DNA of 39,137 nt from an uncultured Pelagibacteraceae bacterium (lineage in GTDB: Bacteria > Pseudomonadota > Alphaproteobacteria > Pelagibacterales > Pelagibacteraceae), in contig CACMYE010000008.1 in the NCBI GenBank assembly GCA_902617825.1, positions 1-39,137 of the forward strand, given 5' to 3'. This document shows positions 9,873-16,929 of the stretch, one piece after another. The translations under genes were made by a program, and so were the position numbers. Positions within the stretch are counted from its first letter, which is position 1. Every line of letters begins with the position of its first letter. The notes beneath the pieces were generated by a model, which worked only from the letters and a program-made list of their open reading frames with translations, made no database searches and was not told the origin of the DNA.

Positions 9873-10102
9873 TGGCGATGGATTTAAAAGAAATTGAAGC
9901 AATGATAAAAGAAAGTTTACCAGATGCAATAGTTGAGATTCAAGATTTAGCAGGTGATGGAAATCACTATTCTGCTACTGTTACTTCTTCAAAGTTTTCT
10001 GGAAAAAGTAAGATAGAACAACATAAAATGGTTTATAATTCATTAAAAGGAAGAATGGGAAATGAATTACATGCTTTAGGAATCAAAACAAAGGAAAATT
10101 AA
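9872..10102 (+). CDS. bolA: BolA family protein
   Basis: 76 residues, a short BolA/IbaG-like protein. The [10 protein letters not shown] segment and the I-E-Q-H-K-M-V-Y helix with its histidine are the family's metal-cluster-related features. BolA proteins pair with CGFS monothiol glutaredoxins to hold a shared [2Fe-2S] cluster and take part in iron-sulfur delivery or iron sensing. A grxD gene begins one base after its stop, which strongly supports that role here. It starts one base inside the purL stop (TAATG), so it is expressed with the purine genes. Confidence 0.9.
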   Translation: MAMDLKEIEAMIKESLPDAIVEIQDLAGDGNHYSATVTSSKFSGKSKIEQHKMVYNSLKGRMGNELHALGIKTKEN

Positions 10103-10103
10103 A

Positions 10104-10442
10104 ATGGACCAACAAACAAATGATCTAATTAAAAATGAAATTGAAAATAACGAAGTTTGCTTATTTATGAAAGGTACACCAGATGCTCCACAATGTGGTT
10201 TCTCAATGGCAACATCTAACATTTTAAAAGTGCTAGAAGTTAATTTCAAAGGTATAAATGTTTTAGAGGATCAAAAACTTAGAGAAGGTATCAAAGTTTT
10301 TAGTGATTGGCCTACAATCCCTCAACTATATGTTAAAAATGAATTTATTGGTGGATGTGACATCATAAAGGAGATGTTTGAGAGTGGTGAACTTGCTAAA
10401 CTGCTTGAAAGTAAAAATATTAATTTTAAAGCTAAAAACTAA
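10104..10442 (+). CDS. grxD: Monothiol glutaredoxin, Grx4/GrxD (CGFS) family
   Basis: 112 residues with the thioredoxin-like fold and the diagnostic C-G-F-S active site at 31-34 (P-Q-C-G-F-S). W-P-T-I-P-Q-L-Y and G-G-C-D-I are the glutathione-binding cis-proline and GG loops; the upstream L-F-M-K-G-T-P lysine is also conserved. Such proteins bind a glutathione-ligated [2Fe-2S] cluster rather than reducing disulfides. It directly follows bolA. Its stop codon TAA (10440-10442) abuts the stop codon of the convergent rpsD (10443-10445) with no base between them and no visible terminator. Confidence 0.94.
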   Translation: MDQQTNDLIKNEIENNEVCLFMKGTPDAPQCGFSMATSNILKVLEVNFKGINVLEDQKLREGIKVFSDWPTIPQLYVKNEFIGGCDIIKEMFESGELAKLLESKNINFKAKN

Positions 10443-11060
10443 TTATCTTGAATAATATTCAATAACTAGGTTAGGTTCCATTACAATTGGATAAGGAACC
10501 TCATCGAATTTTGGAGTTCTTACAAATTTAAGTTTTTTATTTTTTTCATCCATCTGAATATACTCTGGAGTTTCTCTTTCCTTATTTGCTAAGGCAATAT
10601 CAATAATAGCTAATTGTTTAGACTTGTCTCTTATTTCAATTGAATCTTCCTCTTTTAATAAATAACTTCCAACATTAACTTTTTTACCGTTAACTTTGAC
10701 ATGTCCATGGTTAATTAATTGTCTAGCTGAAAAAATTGTTGTTGCAAATTTTGCTCTGTAAATGACTGCGTCCAATCTTCTTTCAAGCAAACCTATTAAA
10801 TTTTCCCCAGTATCACCTTTAAGCATTACAGCTTTCTTATAAATATTTCTAAACTGTCTTTCATTGATATTTCCATAATAAGCTTTTAATTTTTGCTTAG
10901 CTTGTAACTGAATTCCATAATCTGAAGGTTTAGATGATCTAGTTTGACCGTGTTGTCCTGGACCATATGCCCTGGTATTAAATGGACTTTTTGGTCTTCC
11001 CCAAAGGTTGACCTTTAATCTTCTGTCTACTTTATGTTTAGAGTTTAATCTTTTTGTCAT
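10443..11060 (-). CDS. rpsD: 30S ribosomal protein S4
   Basis: 205 residues, normal length. It shows the S4 N-terminal domain with the [15 protein letters not shown] basic segment, then the S4 RNA-binding domain ([24 protein letters not shown]) at about 93-155. The zinc-binding cysteines of some bacterial S4 proteins are absent, so this is the Zn-free form. S4 nucleates 16S rRNA folding and commonly autoregulates by binding its own mRNA leader. Here the gene stands alone rather than in an alpha operon, and its promoter leaves almost no leader. It ends stop-to-stop against grxD. Confidence 0.97.
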   Translation of the reverse strand: MTKRLNSKHKVDRRLKVNLWGRPKSPFNTRAYGPGQHGQTRSSKPSDYGIQLQAKQKLKAYYGNINERQFRNIYKKAVMLKGDTGENLIGLLERRLDAVIYRAKFATTIFSARQLINHGHVKVNGKKVNVGSYLLKEEDSIEIRDKSKQLAIIDIALANKERETPEYIQMDEKNKKLKFVRTPKFDEVPYPIVMEPNLVIEYYSR

Positions 11061-11072
11061 ATAGTTGATGGG

Positions 11073-11100
11073 TTTATAAACCTACTCATTGTTTTGTCAA
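11073..11100 (-). promoter_or_regulatory. Sigma70-type promoter of rpsD
   Basis: Read on the minus strand, a perfect TTGACA (11100-11095) is followed after 16 bp by TATAAA (11078-11073). Transcription should begin around 11066, only about six bases before the rpsD ATG at 11060. No Shine-Dalgarno sequence is present in the bases before the start (C-C-C-A-T-C-A-A-C-T-A-T). The boxes are seen directly; the start site is inferred from normal spacing. Confidence 0.75.
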
Positions 11101-11142
11101 TCGACGATTTATCTAATATTAAAACCCTTATAAAATATAATT

Positions 11143-11511
11143 TTATCTAACTGGAATTGTAAAATTAGGAGTATAGGTTCTATGTTTGTCTGTGATGGAG
11201 TCAGTTATACCTAAATCAAAAAAAACAACACTTCCCGCAAGCTTGGCACCTTCGGTCTCACTAGGAATGCTTCCAAACGCAGTTTTGCCTTCAGCTGTCT
11301 TACAGTCAAATTTCAAAGCATCATCTGAACGTCTAACTCTGTGTGTTCCAGGAACTTCAACTTGATATTGAGCTCTTTTATTTGAAAGTTTACAGCTTCC
11401 AGAACTTCCGTCACTAAAAGAAAGTGTTATGGGAACCTCTGCATCATTTACTATAGTTGCACATGATGTCAAAAACAGTAGAATTAGAACTGATTATCCT
11501 ATTTTAATCAT
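11143..11511 (-). pseudogene. Small lipoprotein gene with a stop codon inside the signal peptide
   Basis: From ATG 11511-11509 the frame reads M-I-K-I-G-stop-S-V-L-I-L-L-F-L-T-S-C-A-T-I-V. Apart from the TAA at 11496-11494 this is an ideal lipoprotein signal: basic start, hydrophobic core and lipobox L-T-S-C with the lipidated Cys at codon 17. Downstream the frame stays open for 109 codons to 11143, counted from TTG 11472. The mature part (S-D-G-S-S-G-S-C, V-E-V-P-G-T-H-R-V-R-R-S-D-D, D-K-H-R-T-Y-T-P-N-F) looks conserved and intact. GC over 11221-11400 is about 42% by my count, clearly above the neighbours. Either a recent nonsense mutation (for example TTA to TAA), a sequencing error, or an unusual start is involved. 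A TTG or CTG start would give a signal without its basic end. Function unknown. Confidence 0.65.
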
Positions 11512-11563
11512 ATAAATAACCTGTAAAGGATTTAGTAGCTTAATTCAATAAAAAATAATTTTT

Positions 11564-12286
11564 TTATTTATTTATTTTTTTTTTACTCAAACTTGCAAAT
11601 ACGCTTGATAAAATGCGAGTTTCCTTTGAAGATAATTCCATCCTATAAAAAATATTCCTTAAGTTCTGAAGCATTATTGGTTTCTTTTCTTTAGGTTTGA
11701 AGAACCCTATATCTTCTAAATTTTTAATACATAAGTTAGTCATTGATAATATGTCTTTTTTTGAAGCTAATTTTACTTTTTTAGATTTTTTAAAACTAGG
11801 AACTTTTGAATTAATAACGCTATGTAAAACTTGAGCAATTATAATTAAACTGTGAGACAAGTTCAGAGATTTAAAATCTGGGTTAGTTGGTATCTGAAGG
11901 GTATAATTTGCATAACTTATCTCGTTATTTGAAAGTCCTGAAGCTTCAGATCCAAATAAGAAAGCCACTTTTTTTTTATAATCAATCTTTTTTAAATCTT
12001 GTAACTGAATATGTTTAATATTTTTATTTCTAAACCTAGCTGAAGTAGCAATTACTACATCAATATTTTTTAATGCGGACTCTAGGTTGTCAAAATTTTT
12101 ACTCTTACTGATAATATTTTTTGCACCTACAGATGTAGCTAAAATTTTATCATTTGGATATATGGGTTTAGGATCTACTACAATCATTTTTTGAAAATTA
12201 AAATTTTTCATCGCTCTTGCGCATGCACCAATGTTTTCTGATAATTGTGGTTTATGCAAAATAAATGAAATGTTATTGTTTGACAT
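11564..12286 (-). CDS. trmJ: TrmJ-like SpoU-family tRNA 2'-O-methyltransferase
   Basis: 240 residues. The SPOUT (trefoil-knot) methyltransferase motifs are present in order: L-S-E-N-I-G-A-C-A-R-A-M-K-N-F (15-29), F-G-S-E-A-S-G-L-S (111-119) and S-L-N-L-S-H-S (140-146), which form the SAM-binding knot. The N-terminal spacing fits TrmJ, which methylates the 2'-OH of nucleotide 32 in tRNA. A C-terminal helical extension of about 80 residues is also TrmJ-like. It is the last gene of the cysS-cimA-DUF1989-trmJ cluster, two bases behind the DUF1989 stop. Another SpoU-class RNA target cannot be excluded. Confidence 0.85.
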   Translation of the reverse strand: MSNNNISFILHKPQLSENIGACARAMKNFNFQKMIVVDPKPIYPNDKILATSVGAKNIISKSKNFDNLESALKNIDVVIATSARFRNKNIKHIQLQDLKKIDYKKKVAFLFGSEASGLSNNEISYANYTLQIPTNPDFKSLNLSHSLIIIAQVLHSVINSKVPSFKKSKKVKLASKKDILSMTNLCIKNLEDIGFFKPKEKKPIMLQNLRNIFYRMELSSKETRILSSVFASLSKKKINK

Positions 12287-12288
12287 AA

Positions 12289-13152
12289 TTAGTCTATGCC
12301 ATGACTTCTATCATAATTTGAAATTTCAGATGTATCTAAATCTCTTAAAAATTTTTCATCTGTTTGCCATATACTCACTTTCAATGGATAACATTTTGCA
12401 ACATCAGAGGAATGTTCAGATGCACAATCTCCACCAGGACAAGCTGATAGAGCTCCCAATAAATCAGTTTCTGCAAAAAATTCTAAATAATCACCAGGTC
12501 TTACAGGGCTTGCCTTCATAAAATATTGTTTAGTGTCATTGGTAAATCCAGTTAACATAAAAACATTTAAAACATCATGAACAATTTTTTCAGCTTCATC
12601 AATTTTAAGTTTTTTTTCTTTTACTAATGCTCTAGTTAAGTTTGAATGACAGCAATAATGATAGTCGTTACCTGTTAAAAGTTTTGAAGTATAAGGATCG
12701 CACCTAGTTCCAATTACATCATGTACTGATCCACCATCATTATCATAATCATACCAATCTAATGTATCCCATGTAATAGTTGCTAAGGATCTTAGATAAG
12801 GAAAACTACTAAACATTTTATCTCCTACTGAAAGATGTGTTCCATAAAGTGCTCTAGTTTTACCAGAATAAAATTTTTCATTTAAGTTATATAAATTAAA
12901 AATATTTAAGTCTCCTACTTGAGGTCCTTCGACACTTTCTATTCTAAAAAATTCTCCCCTTTTAACTCTAAATGTCTTGGCGTCTCTTGGAGGAATTATT
13001 ATTTCATTTTTTTTGTTCAAATTTTTTCTAGCTAAATGTAATATATTTAAGTTTTTTTCCTCTATATTATTATTTGGATAGCAAACAACTGGTTTGGCTC
13101 CAATTCTCTCATTTATATCTGAGGGTTTGGTAGAAAACTTTTTAATCTTCAT
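12289..13152 (-). CDS. DUF1989 / urea carboxylase-associated family protein
   Basis: 287 residues. It carries the DUF1989 landmarks: V-G-D-L-N-I-F near 79-85, H-D-V-I-G-T-R-C (144-151), C-C-H-S-N (167-171) and the C-P-G-G-D-C motif (238-243), a set of His/Cys residues suited to metal binding. In bacteria with urea carboxylase the related paired proteins (UcaA/UcaB, CgdA/CgdB) act as carboxyguanidine deiminase. Here there is one copy, with no urea carboxylase or guanidine gene in view. It lies two bases behind cimA and two bases ahead of trmJ, so it is co-transcribed with cysS and cimA. Its reaction in this setting is unknown. Confidence 0.8.
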   Translation of the reverse strand: MKIKKFSTKPSDINERIGAKPVVCYPNNNIEEKNLNILHLARKNLNKKNEIIIPPRDAKTFRVKRGEFFRIESVEGPQVGDLNIFNLYNLNEKFYSGKTRALYGTHLSVGDKMFSSFPYLRSLATITWDTLDWYDYDNDGGSVHDVIGTRCDPYTSKLLTGNDYHYCCHSNLTRALVKEKKLKIDEAEKIVHDVLNVFMLTGFTNDTKQYFMKASPVRPGDYLEFFAETDLLGALSACPGGDCASEHSSDVAKCYPLKVSIWQTDEKFLRDLDTSEISNYDRSHGID

Positions 13153-13154
13153 GC

Positions 13155-14756
13155 TTAAAGACTAGCAGGAGCTTTATCTTTATATAATTTATAATCTAAA
13201 CTATCGATAAGTGCTTTAAAGGATGCATCAATAATATTTGGTGAGACTCCTATTGTAAACCAATTTAATCCTTTGGAGTCTGTGCTTTCAATGCTAACTC
13301 TTGTTACTGCTTCAGTCCCTGTATTTAAGATTCTTACCTTGTAGTCAACTAATCTTAAATCTTTTAAATATTCAGAATACTTATCAAGTTTATTAACATT
13401 TTTTCTAATTGCGTTATCTAGAGCATTAACAGGTCCATTGCCATCTCCCTCACATAAAATTTTTTGGCCATCCACTTCTAATTTAGCCTTTGCATGAGAA
13501 ATAATTTCTCCTGATTTATCTTTTTTAACAGATACATCATATTCATTAATTAAAATATATCTTGGTATGTCACCCATCAATCTTCTTGCAAGTAATTCAA
13601 AAGAAGCATCTGCACCATCGTAACTATATCCTATAAATTCTCTATCTTTTACCTCTTCAAGAAGTTTTTTAATTTTAGGATCATTTTTCTCTACTTTTAT
13701 ACCTATTGAATTTAATCTAGACATAATATTTGACTGCCCTGATTGATCAGATACAACAATATTTCTCGAATTTCCAACTTCCTCTGGATTTATGTGTTCA
13801 TAAGTTTTTGGATCTTTTTGAACAGCAGAAACATGCATTCCTCCTTTATGAGAAAAAGCAGATGCACCAACATAAGGTAAATGTTTATTAGGTTTTCTAT
13901 TGAGTAATTCATCTAACAACCTTGAGCATTGTGTTAAATTTTTCAAATTTTCTTGTTTAATATTAAGTTTATAATTTTCGTAAAAATCTTTTTTTAAAAA
14001 AAAAGTTGGGATCAGAGATGTTAAGTTTGCATTACCACATCTTTCCCCTAATCCATTTATAGTTCCTTGAACTTGTCTCACACCAGCTTGAACTGCGGTT
14101 AAACTATTTGCAACAGCATTTTCTGTATCATTATGAGCATGAATTCCTAAATTTTTTCCTGGTATATGTTTAGCAACTTCCAAAATAATTTTTTCAATCT
14201 CATGAGGAAGTGTTCCTCCATTTGTATCACACAAAACAATCCATCTTGCTCCATTGTCATAAGCAGATTTTAAGCAAGCAAGTGCATATTCAGAATTTGC
14301 TTTATATCCATCAAAAAAATGTTCAGCATCAAACATAAATTCTTTGCCTGACTTAACGATATGTTTTGCACTGTCACTAATATTGGTAAGATTTTCCTGA
14401 TTTGATATACCAAGGGCTACGTCAACTTGGAAATCCCAAGATTTTCCAAACAAGCAAATTGATGAACTTTTCGAATTAATTAATGAGGATAACATTGGGT
14501 CATTTTCAGCGCTATGCTCTGATTTTTTTGTCATGCCAAAAGCAGTTAAATTAGCTGATTTAAAATTGTGATCTTTGTTAAAAAATTCTGTATCAGTTGG
14601 GTTTGCACCAGGCCAACCTCCTTCAATATAATCAACACCAAGCTCATCTAAAGCAGAAGAAATTTTCTCTTTATCATCAATTGAAAAATCAACACCTTGG
14701 GTTTGTGCTCCATCACGAAGAGTGGTATCAAATATATATAGCTGATCTTTACTCAT
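13155..14756 (-). CDS. cimA: (R)-citramalate synthase
   Basis: 533 residues. The HMGL-like TIM barrel begins with D-T-T-L-R-D-G-A-Q-T-Q-G (10-21), where Arg and Asp bind the keto acid and metal; H-A-H-N-D-T-E-N-A-V supplies the metal histidines and G-T-I-N-G-L-G-E-R-C-G-N-A-N is the loop used to tell CimA from LeuA. The C-terminal 130 residues form a LeuA-type dimerisation/regulatory domain. The G-A-Q-T-Q-G variant and total length match the CimA branch. It condenses pyruvate and acetyl-CoA to citramalate, giving isoleucine without threonine dehydratase. The start overlaps the cysS stop by four bases (ATGA, 14753-14756). Confidence 0.9.
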   Translation of the reverse strand: MSKDQLYIFDTTLRDGAQTQGVDFSIDDKEKISSALDELGVDYIEGGWPGANPTDTEFFNKDHNFKSANLTAFGMTKKSEHSAENDPMLSSLINSKSSSICLFGKSWDFQVDVALGISNQENLTNISDSAKHIVKSGKEFMFDAEHFFDGYKANSEYALACLKSAYDNGARWIVLCDTNGGTLPHEIEKIILEVAKHIPGKNLGIHAHNDTENAVANSLTAVQAGVRQVQGTINGLGERCGNANLTSLIPTFFLKKDFYENYKLNIKQENLKNLTQCSRLLDELLNRKPNKHLPYVGASAFSHKGGMHVSAVQKDPKTYEHINPEEVGNSRNIVVSDQSGQSNIMSRLNSIGIKVEKNDPKIKKLLEEVKDREFIGYSYDGADASFELLARRLMGDIPRYILINEYDVSVKKDKSGEIISHAKAKLEVDGQKILCEGDGNGPVNALDNAIRKNVNKLDKYSEYLKDLRLVDYKVRILNTGTEAVTRVSIESTDSKGLNWFTIGVSPNIIDASFKALIDSLDYKLYKDKAPASL

Positions 14757-16108
14757 TTAAATTTCCACGTCGTTTTATCATCTTTATCTTCTATTAAAAC
14801 ACCTTTGTCTAAAAGCTCATCTCTTAATTTATCAGCTTCTTCATAGTTTTTATCTTTTCTAGCTTTATTTCTTTGCTCAATTTTATCTAAAATTTCGGCT
14901 TCATTTATTGAAAGTTTATTTTTTTTAAACTCTAACCATTCTATTTCGGTTTCATTCAATAAACCTATAAAATTACATGCAGATATAAATAATGCTTTGT
15001 CGGTGGAATTACCTTTTTGTCCTTTCTCATACAGTTTATGAAGGTTAGCAATGTAACCTGGTGTATTTAAATCGTCGTAAAGTGGTTTTAGAATTTCATC
15101 ATCAACTTCTACCTTGTGATAATCAGACGAGTAAACATTATACCATTTACTAATTGTATTTTGACAATCATTTAAAAGTTTATCGTTCCAATCTAATGGT
15201 TGTTTGTAATGTGCACTCATTAAAGCTAATCTTAATACTTGACCACTTACCTTGTTCCTAAAATCCTTTATTTTTAAAATATTTCCTTGAGATTTTGCCA
15301 TTTTTTCATTCGACATTGTTATGAATGCATTATGCAACCAGAAATTTGCAAAAACTTTTGTATCATTTGCACATCTTGATTGAGCAATTTCATTTTCATG
15401 GTGTGGGAACAATAAGTCTATACCACCTCCATGAATATCAAACTCATTTCCAAGAAGCTTTTTTGACATAGCGGAACATTCTAAATGCCAACCAGGTCTT
15501 CCTTTGCCCCAAGGGGACTCCCAAGAAGGCTCATCATCTTTAGACGGTTTCCATAGAACAAAATCTTGTGAATTTTTTTTGTTATCACTTACTTCAACCC
15601 TTGAACCAGCAATTAATTCATCAAGATTTTTATTTGAAAGTTTTCCATAATCTTTAAATTTATTTACTTCAAAATACACATGCTGATTTTCCTCATAAGC
15701 AAATCCTTTTTTTGTTAAATCAGAAATCATTTCAATCATTATATCAATATGTTCTGTTGCTTTGGGTTGATGTGTGGGAATATCACAATTTAAATAATTA
15801 CAATCTTTATCAAAACTCTTAATAACTGTATTGGTTAAATCAGAAATTGAAATATTTTTTTCCTTTGATGAATTAATAATTTTATCATCAACATCAGTTA
15901 TATTTCTAACATAAGTAACTTTAGGATATTTTTTTTTAAAAATTTTAAAAAGAATATCAAAAACAACAATAGGTCTTGCATTGCCAATATGAGGATCGTC
16001 GTATACAGTCGGGCCACAAACATACATCCTAATATTTTTTTCATCTATAGGAACAAATTTTTCTTTTTTGTTACTCAGATTATTAGTTAAAAAAATATCA
16101 TTACTCAT
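14753..16108 (-). CDS. cysS: Cysteinyl-tRNA synthetase
   Basis: 451 residues, normal length. The class I signatures are H-I-G-N (40-43) and K-M-A-K-S (269-273). The zinc ligands are visible as Cys31 in Y-V-C-G-P-T-V-Y, the Cys in W-H-L-E-C-S-A-M-S and the H-H-E of F-P-H-H-E-N-E-I-A-Q. The anticodon-binding DALR-like domain occupies the C-terminus. It charges tRNA-Cys. It heads the cluster cysS-cimA-DUF1989-trmJ. A -10-like TATATT (16123-16118) lies 9 bp before the ATG with no clear -35 box. Confidence 0.96.
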   Translation of the reverse strand: MSNDIFLTNNLSNKKEKFVPIDEKNIRMYVCGPTVYDDPHIGNARPIVVFDILFKIFKKKYPKVTYVRNITDVDDKIINSSKEKNISISDLTNTVIKSFDKDCNYLNCDIPTHQPKATEHIDIMIEMISDLTKKGFAYEENQHVYFEVNKFKDYGKLSNKNLDELIAGSRVEVSDNKKNSQDFVLWKPSKDDEPSWESPWGKGRPGWHLECSAMSKKLLGNEFDIHGGGIDLLFPHHENEIAQSRCANDTKVFANFWLHNAFITMSNEKMAKSQGNILKIKDFRNKVSGQVLRLALMSAHYKQPLDWNDKLLNDCQNTISKWYNVYSSDYHKVEVDDEILKPLYDDLNTPGYIANLHKLYEKGQKGNSTDKALFISACNFIGLLNETEIEWLEFKKNKLSINEAEILDKIEQRNKARKDKNYEEADKLRDELLDKGVLIEDKDDKTTWKFK

Positions 16109-16129
16109 GATTTTAGGAATATACTTAAA

Positions 16130-16151
16130 AAATAGATTTGTGAATCTATTT
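16130..16151 (-). terminator. AT-rich hairpin after nadE, possible terminator
   Basis: A perfect 9-bp stem AAATAGATT/AATCTATTT with a 4-base loop starts two bases after the nadE stop. On the minus strand the 3' arm runs into a stretch of six T, as in Rho-independent terminators, but with only two G-C pairs the stem is weak. It separates nadE from the cysS cluster. Confidence 0.5.
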
Positions 16152-16153
16152 GA

Positions 16154-16891
16154 TTAATTTGGAATTATGCATACTGGAATTGGCTCCATTTTATGCATAT
16201 TTTGTTTTCTAATAGTTTCGTATTTAGATCGATTCGGGGAATTAGGATTGACCATAGCCTCTTCTAATTCTTTATATTTTAATCCTAGTTGGCCTTCATC
16301 TGTTCTTCCATCATCCCACAAACCATCAGTTGGTGCAGCCTCAATGATTTCTTTTAGAATTCCAAGTTCTTTTCCTAGTTCCCAAATTTGAGTTTTATTA
16401 CAGTCAGCTATTGGTGATATATCAACTCCACCATCACCATATTTTGTATAAAATCCAACTCCAAAATCCTCGACTTTATTTCCCGTTCCTACAACAATGC
16501 CTTTATTTGCTGCAGCTACCTGGTAAAGAGTTGTCATTCTTAATCTTGCTCTTGAATTTGCCATCCCATGTTCGTTATCAAATTTAGATAAGCTGGAGCT
16601 AAAAGCTAGAAATAGTTCATCTAAATTAACTGTATGTCCTTCAACATTTTTAAAATTTTTTACCAACCATTCTTGATGTTTTAAACTTAAATCATGCTGA
16701 TGCGATTTTTGCTTAATCGGCATTGACAAAACTATTGTCCTTAAACCTGTCATAGCACTTAAAGTACTTGATACTGAGGAGTCTATTCCCCCGGAAATAC
16801 CTATGATCAAAGACTCCGCCTTAGATGGCATATTATTTACGTAATCTTTAATCCAATTAGAAATAAACTTAACTTTTTCAGAACTATGCAT
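16154..16891 (-). CDS. nadE: NAD(+) synthase, ammonia-dependent type
   Basis: 245 residues. The PP-loop I-S-G-G-I-D-S-S (32-39) binds ATP, and the later R-A-R-L-R-M, G-T-G-N-K-V-E-D and A-P-T-D-G-L-W motifs are those of NadE. The N-terminal nitrilase-type glutaminase domain of the larger, glutamine-using enzyme is missing, so the protein should use ammonia directly or take it from another source. It adenylates nicotinate adenine dinucleotide and amidates it to NAD. It follows the class II DAHP synthase gene by 38 bp and is followed by a hairpin. Confidence 0.93.
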   Translation of the reverse strand: MHSSEKVKFISNWIKDYVNNMPSKAESLIIGISGGIDSSVSSTLSAMTGLRTIVLSMPIKQKSHQHDLSLKHQEWLVKNFKNVEGHTVNLDELFLAFSSSLSKFDNEHGMANSRARLRMTTLYQVAAANKGIVVGTGNKVEDFGVGFYTKYGDGGVDISPIADCNKTQIWELGKELGILKEIIEAAPTDGLWDDGRTDEGQLGLKYKELEEAMVNPNSPNRSKYETIRKQNMHKMEPIPVCIIPN

Positions 16892-16929
16892 ATTATCTAA
16901 ATATTAATTTTTAAAGATTTTGCAATGTT

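Noticed and set aside
11130-11146. ATAAAAT/ATTTTAT inverted repeat after the lipoprotein gene as a terminator
   Set aside because: The stem is made only of A-T pairs in AT-rich DNA and is expected by chance.
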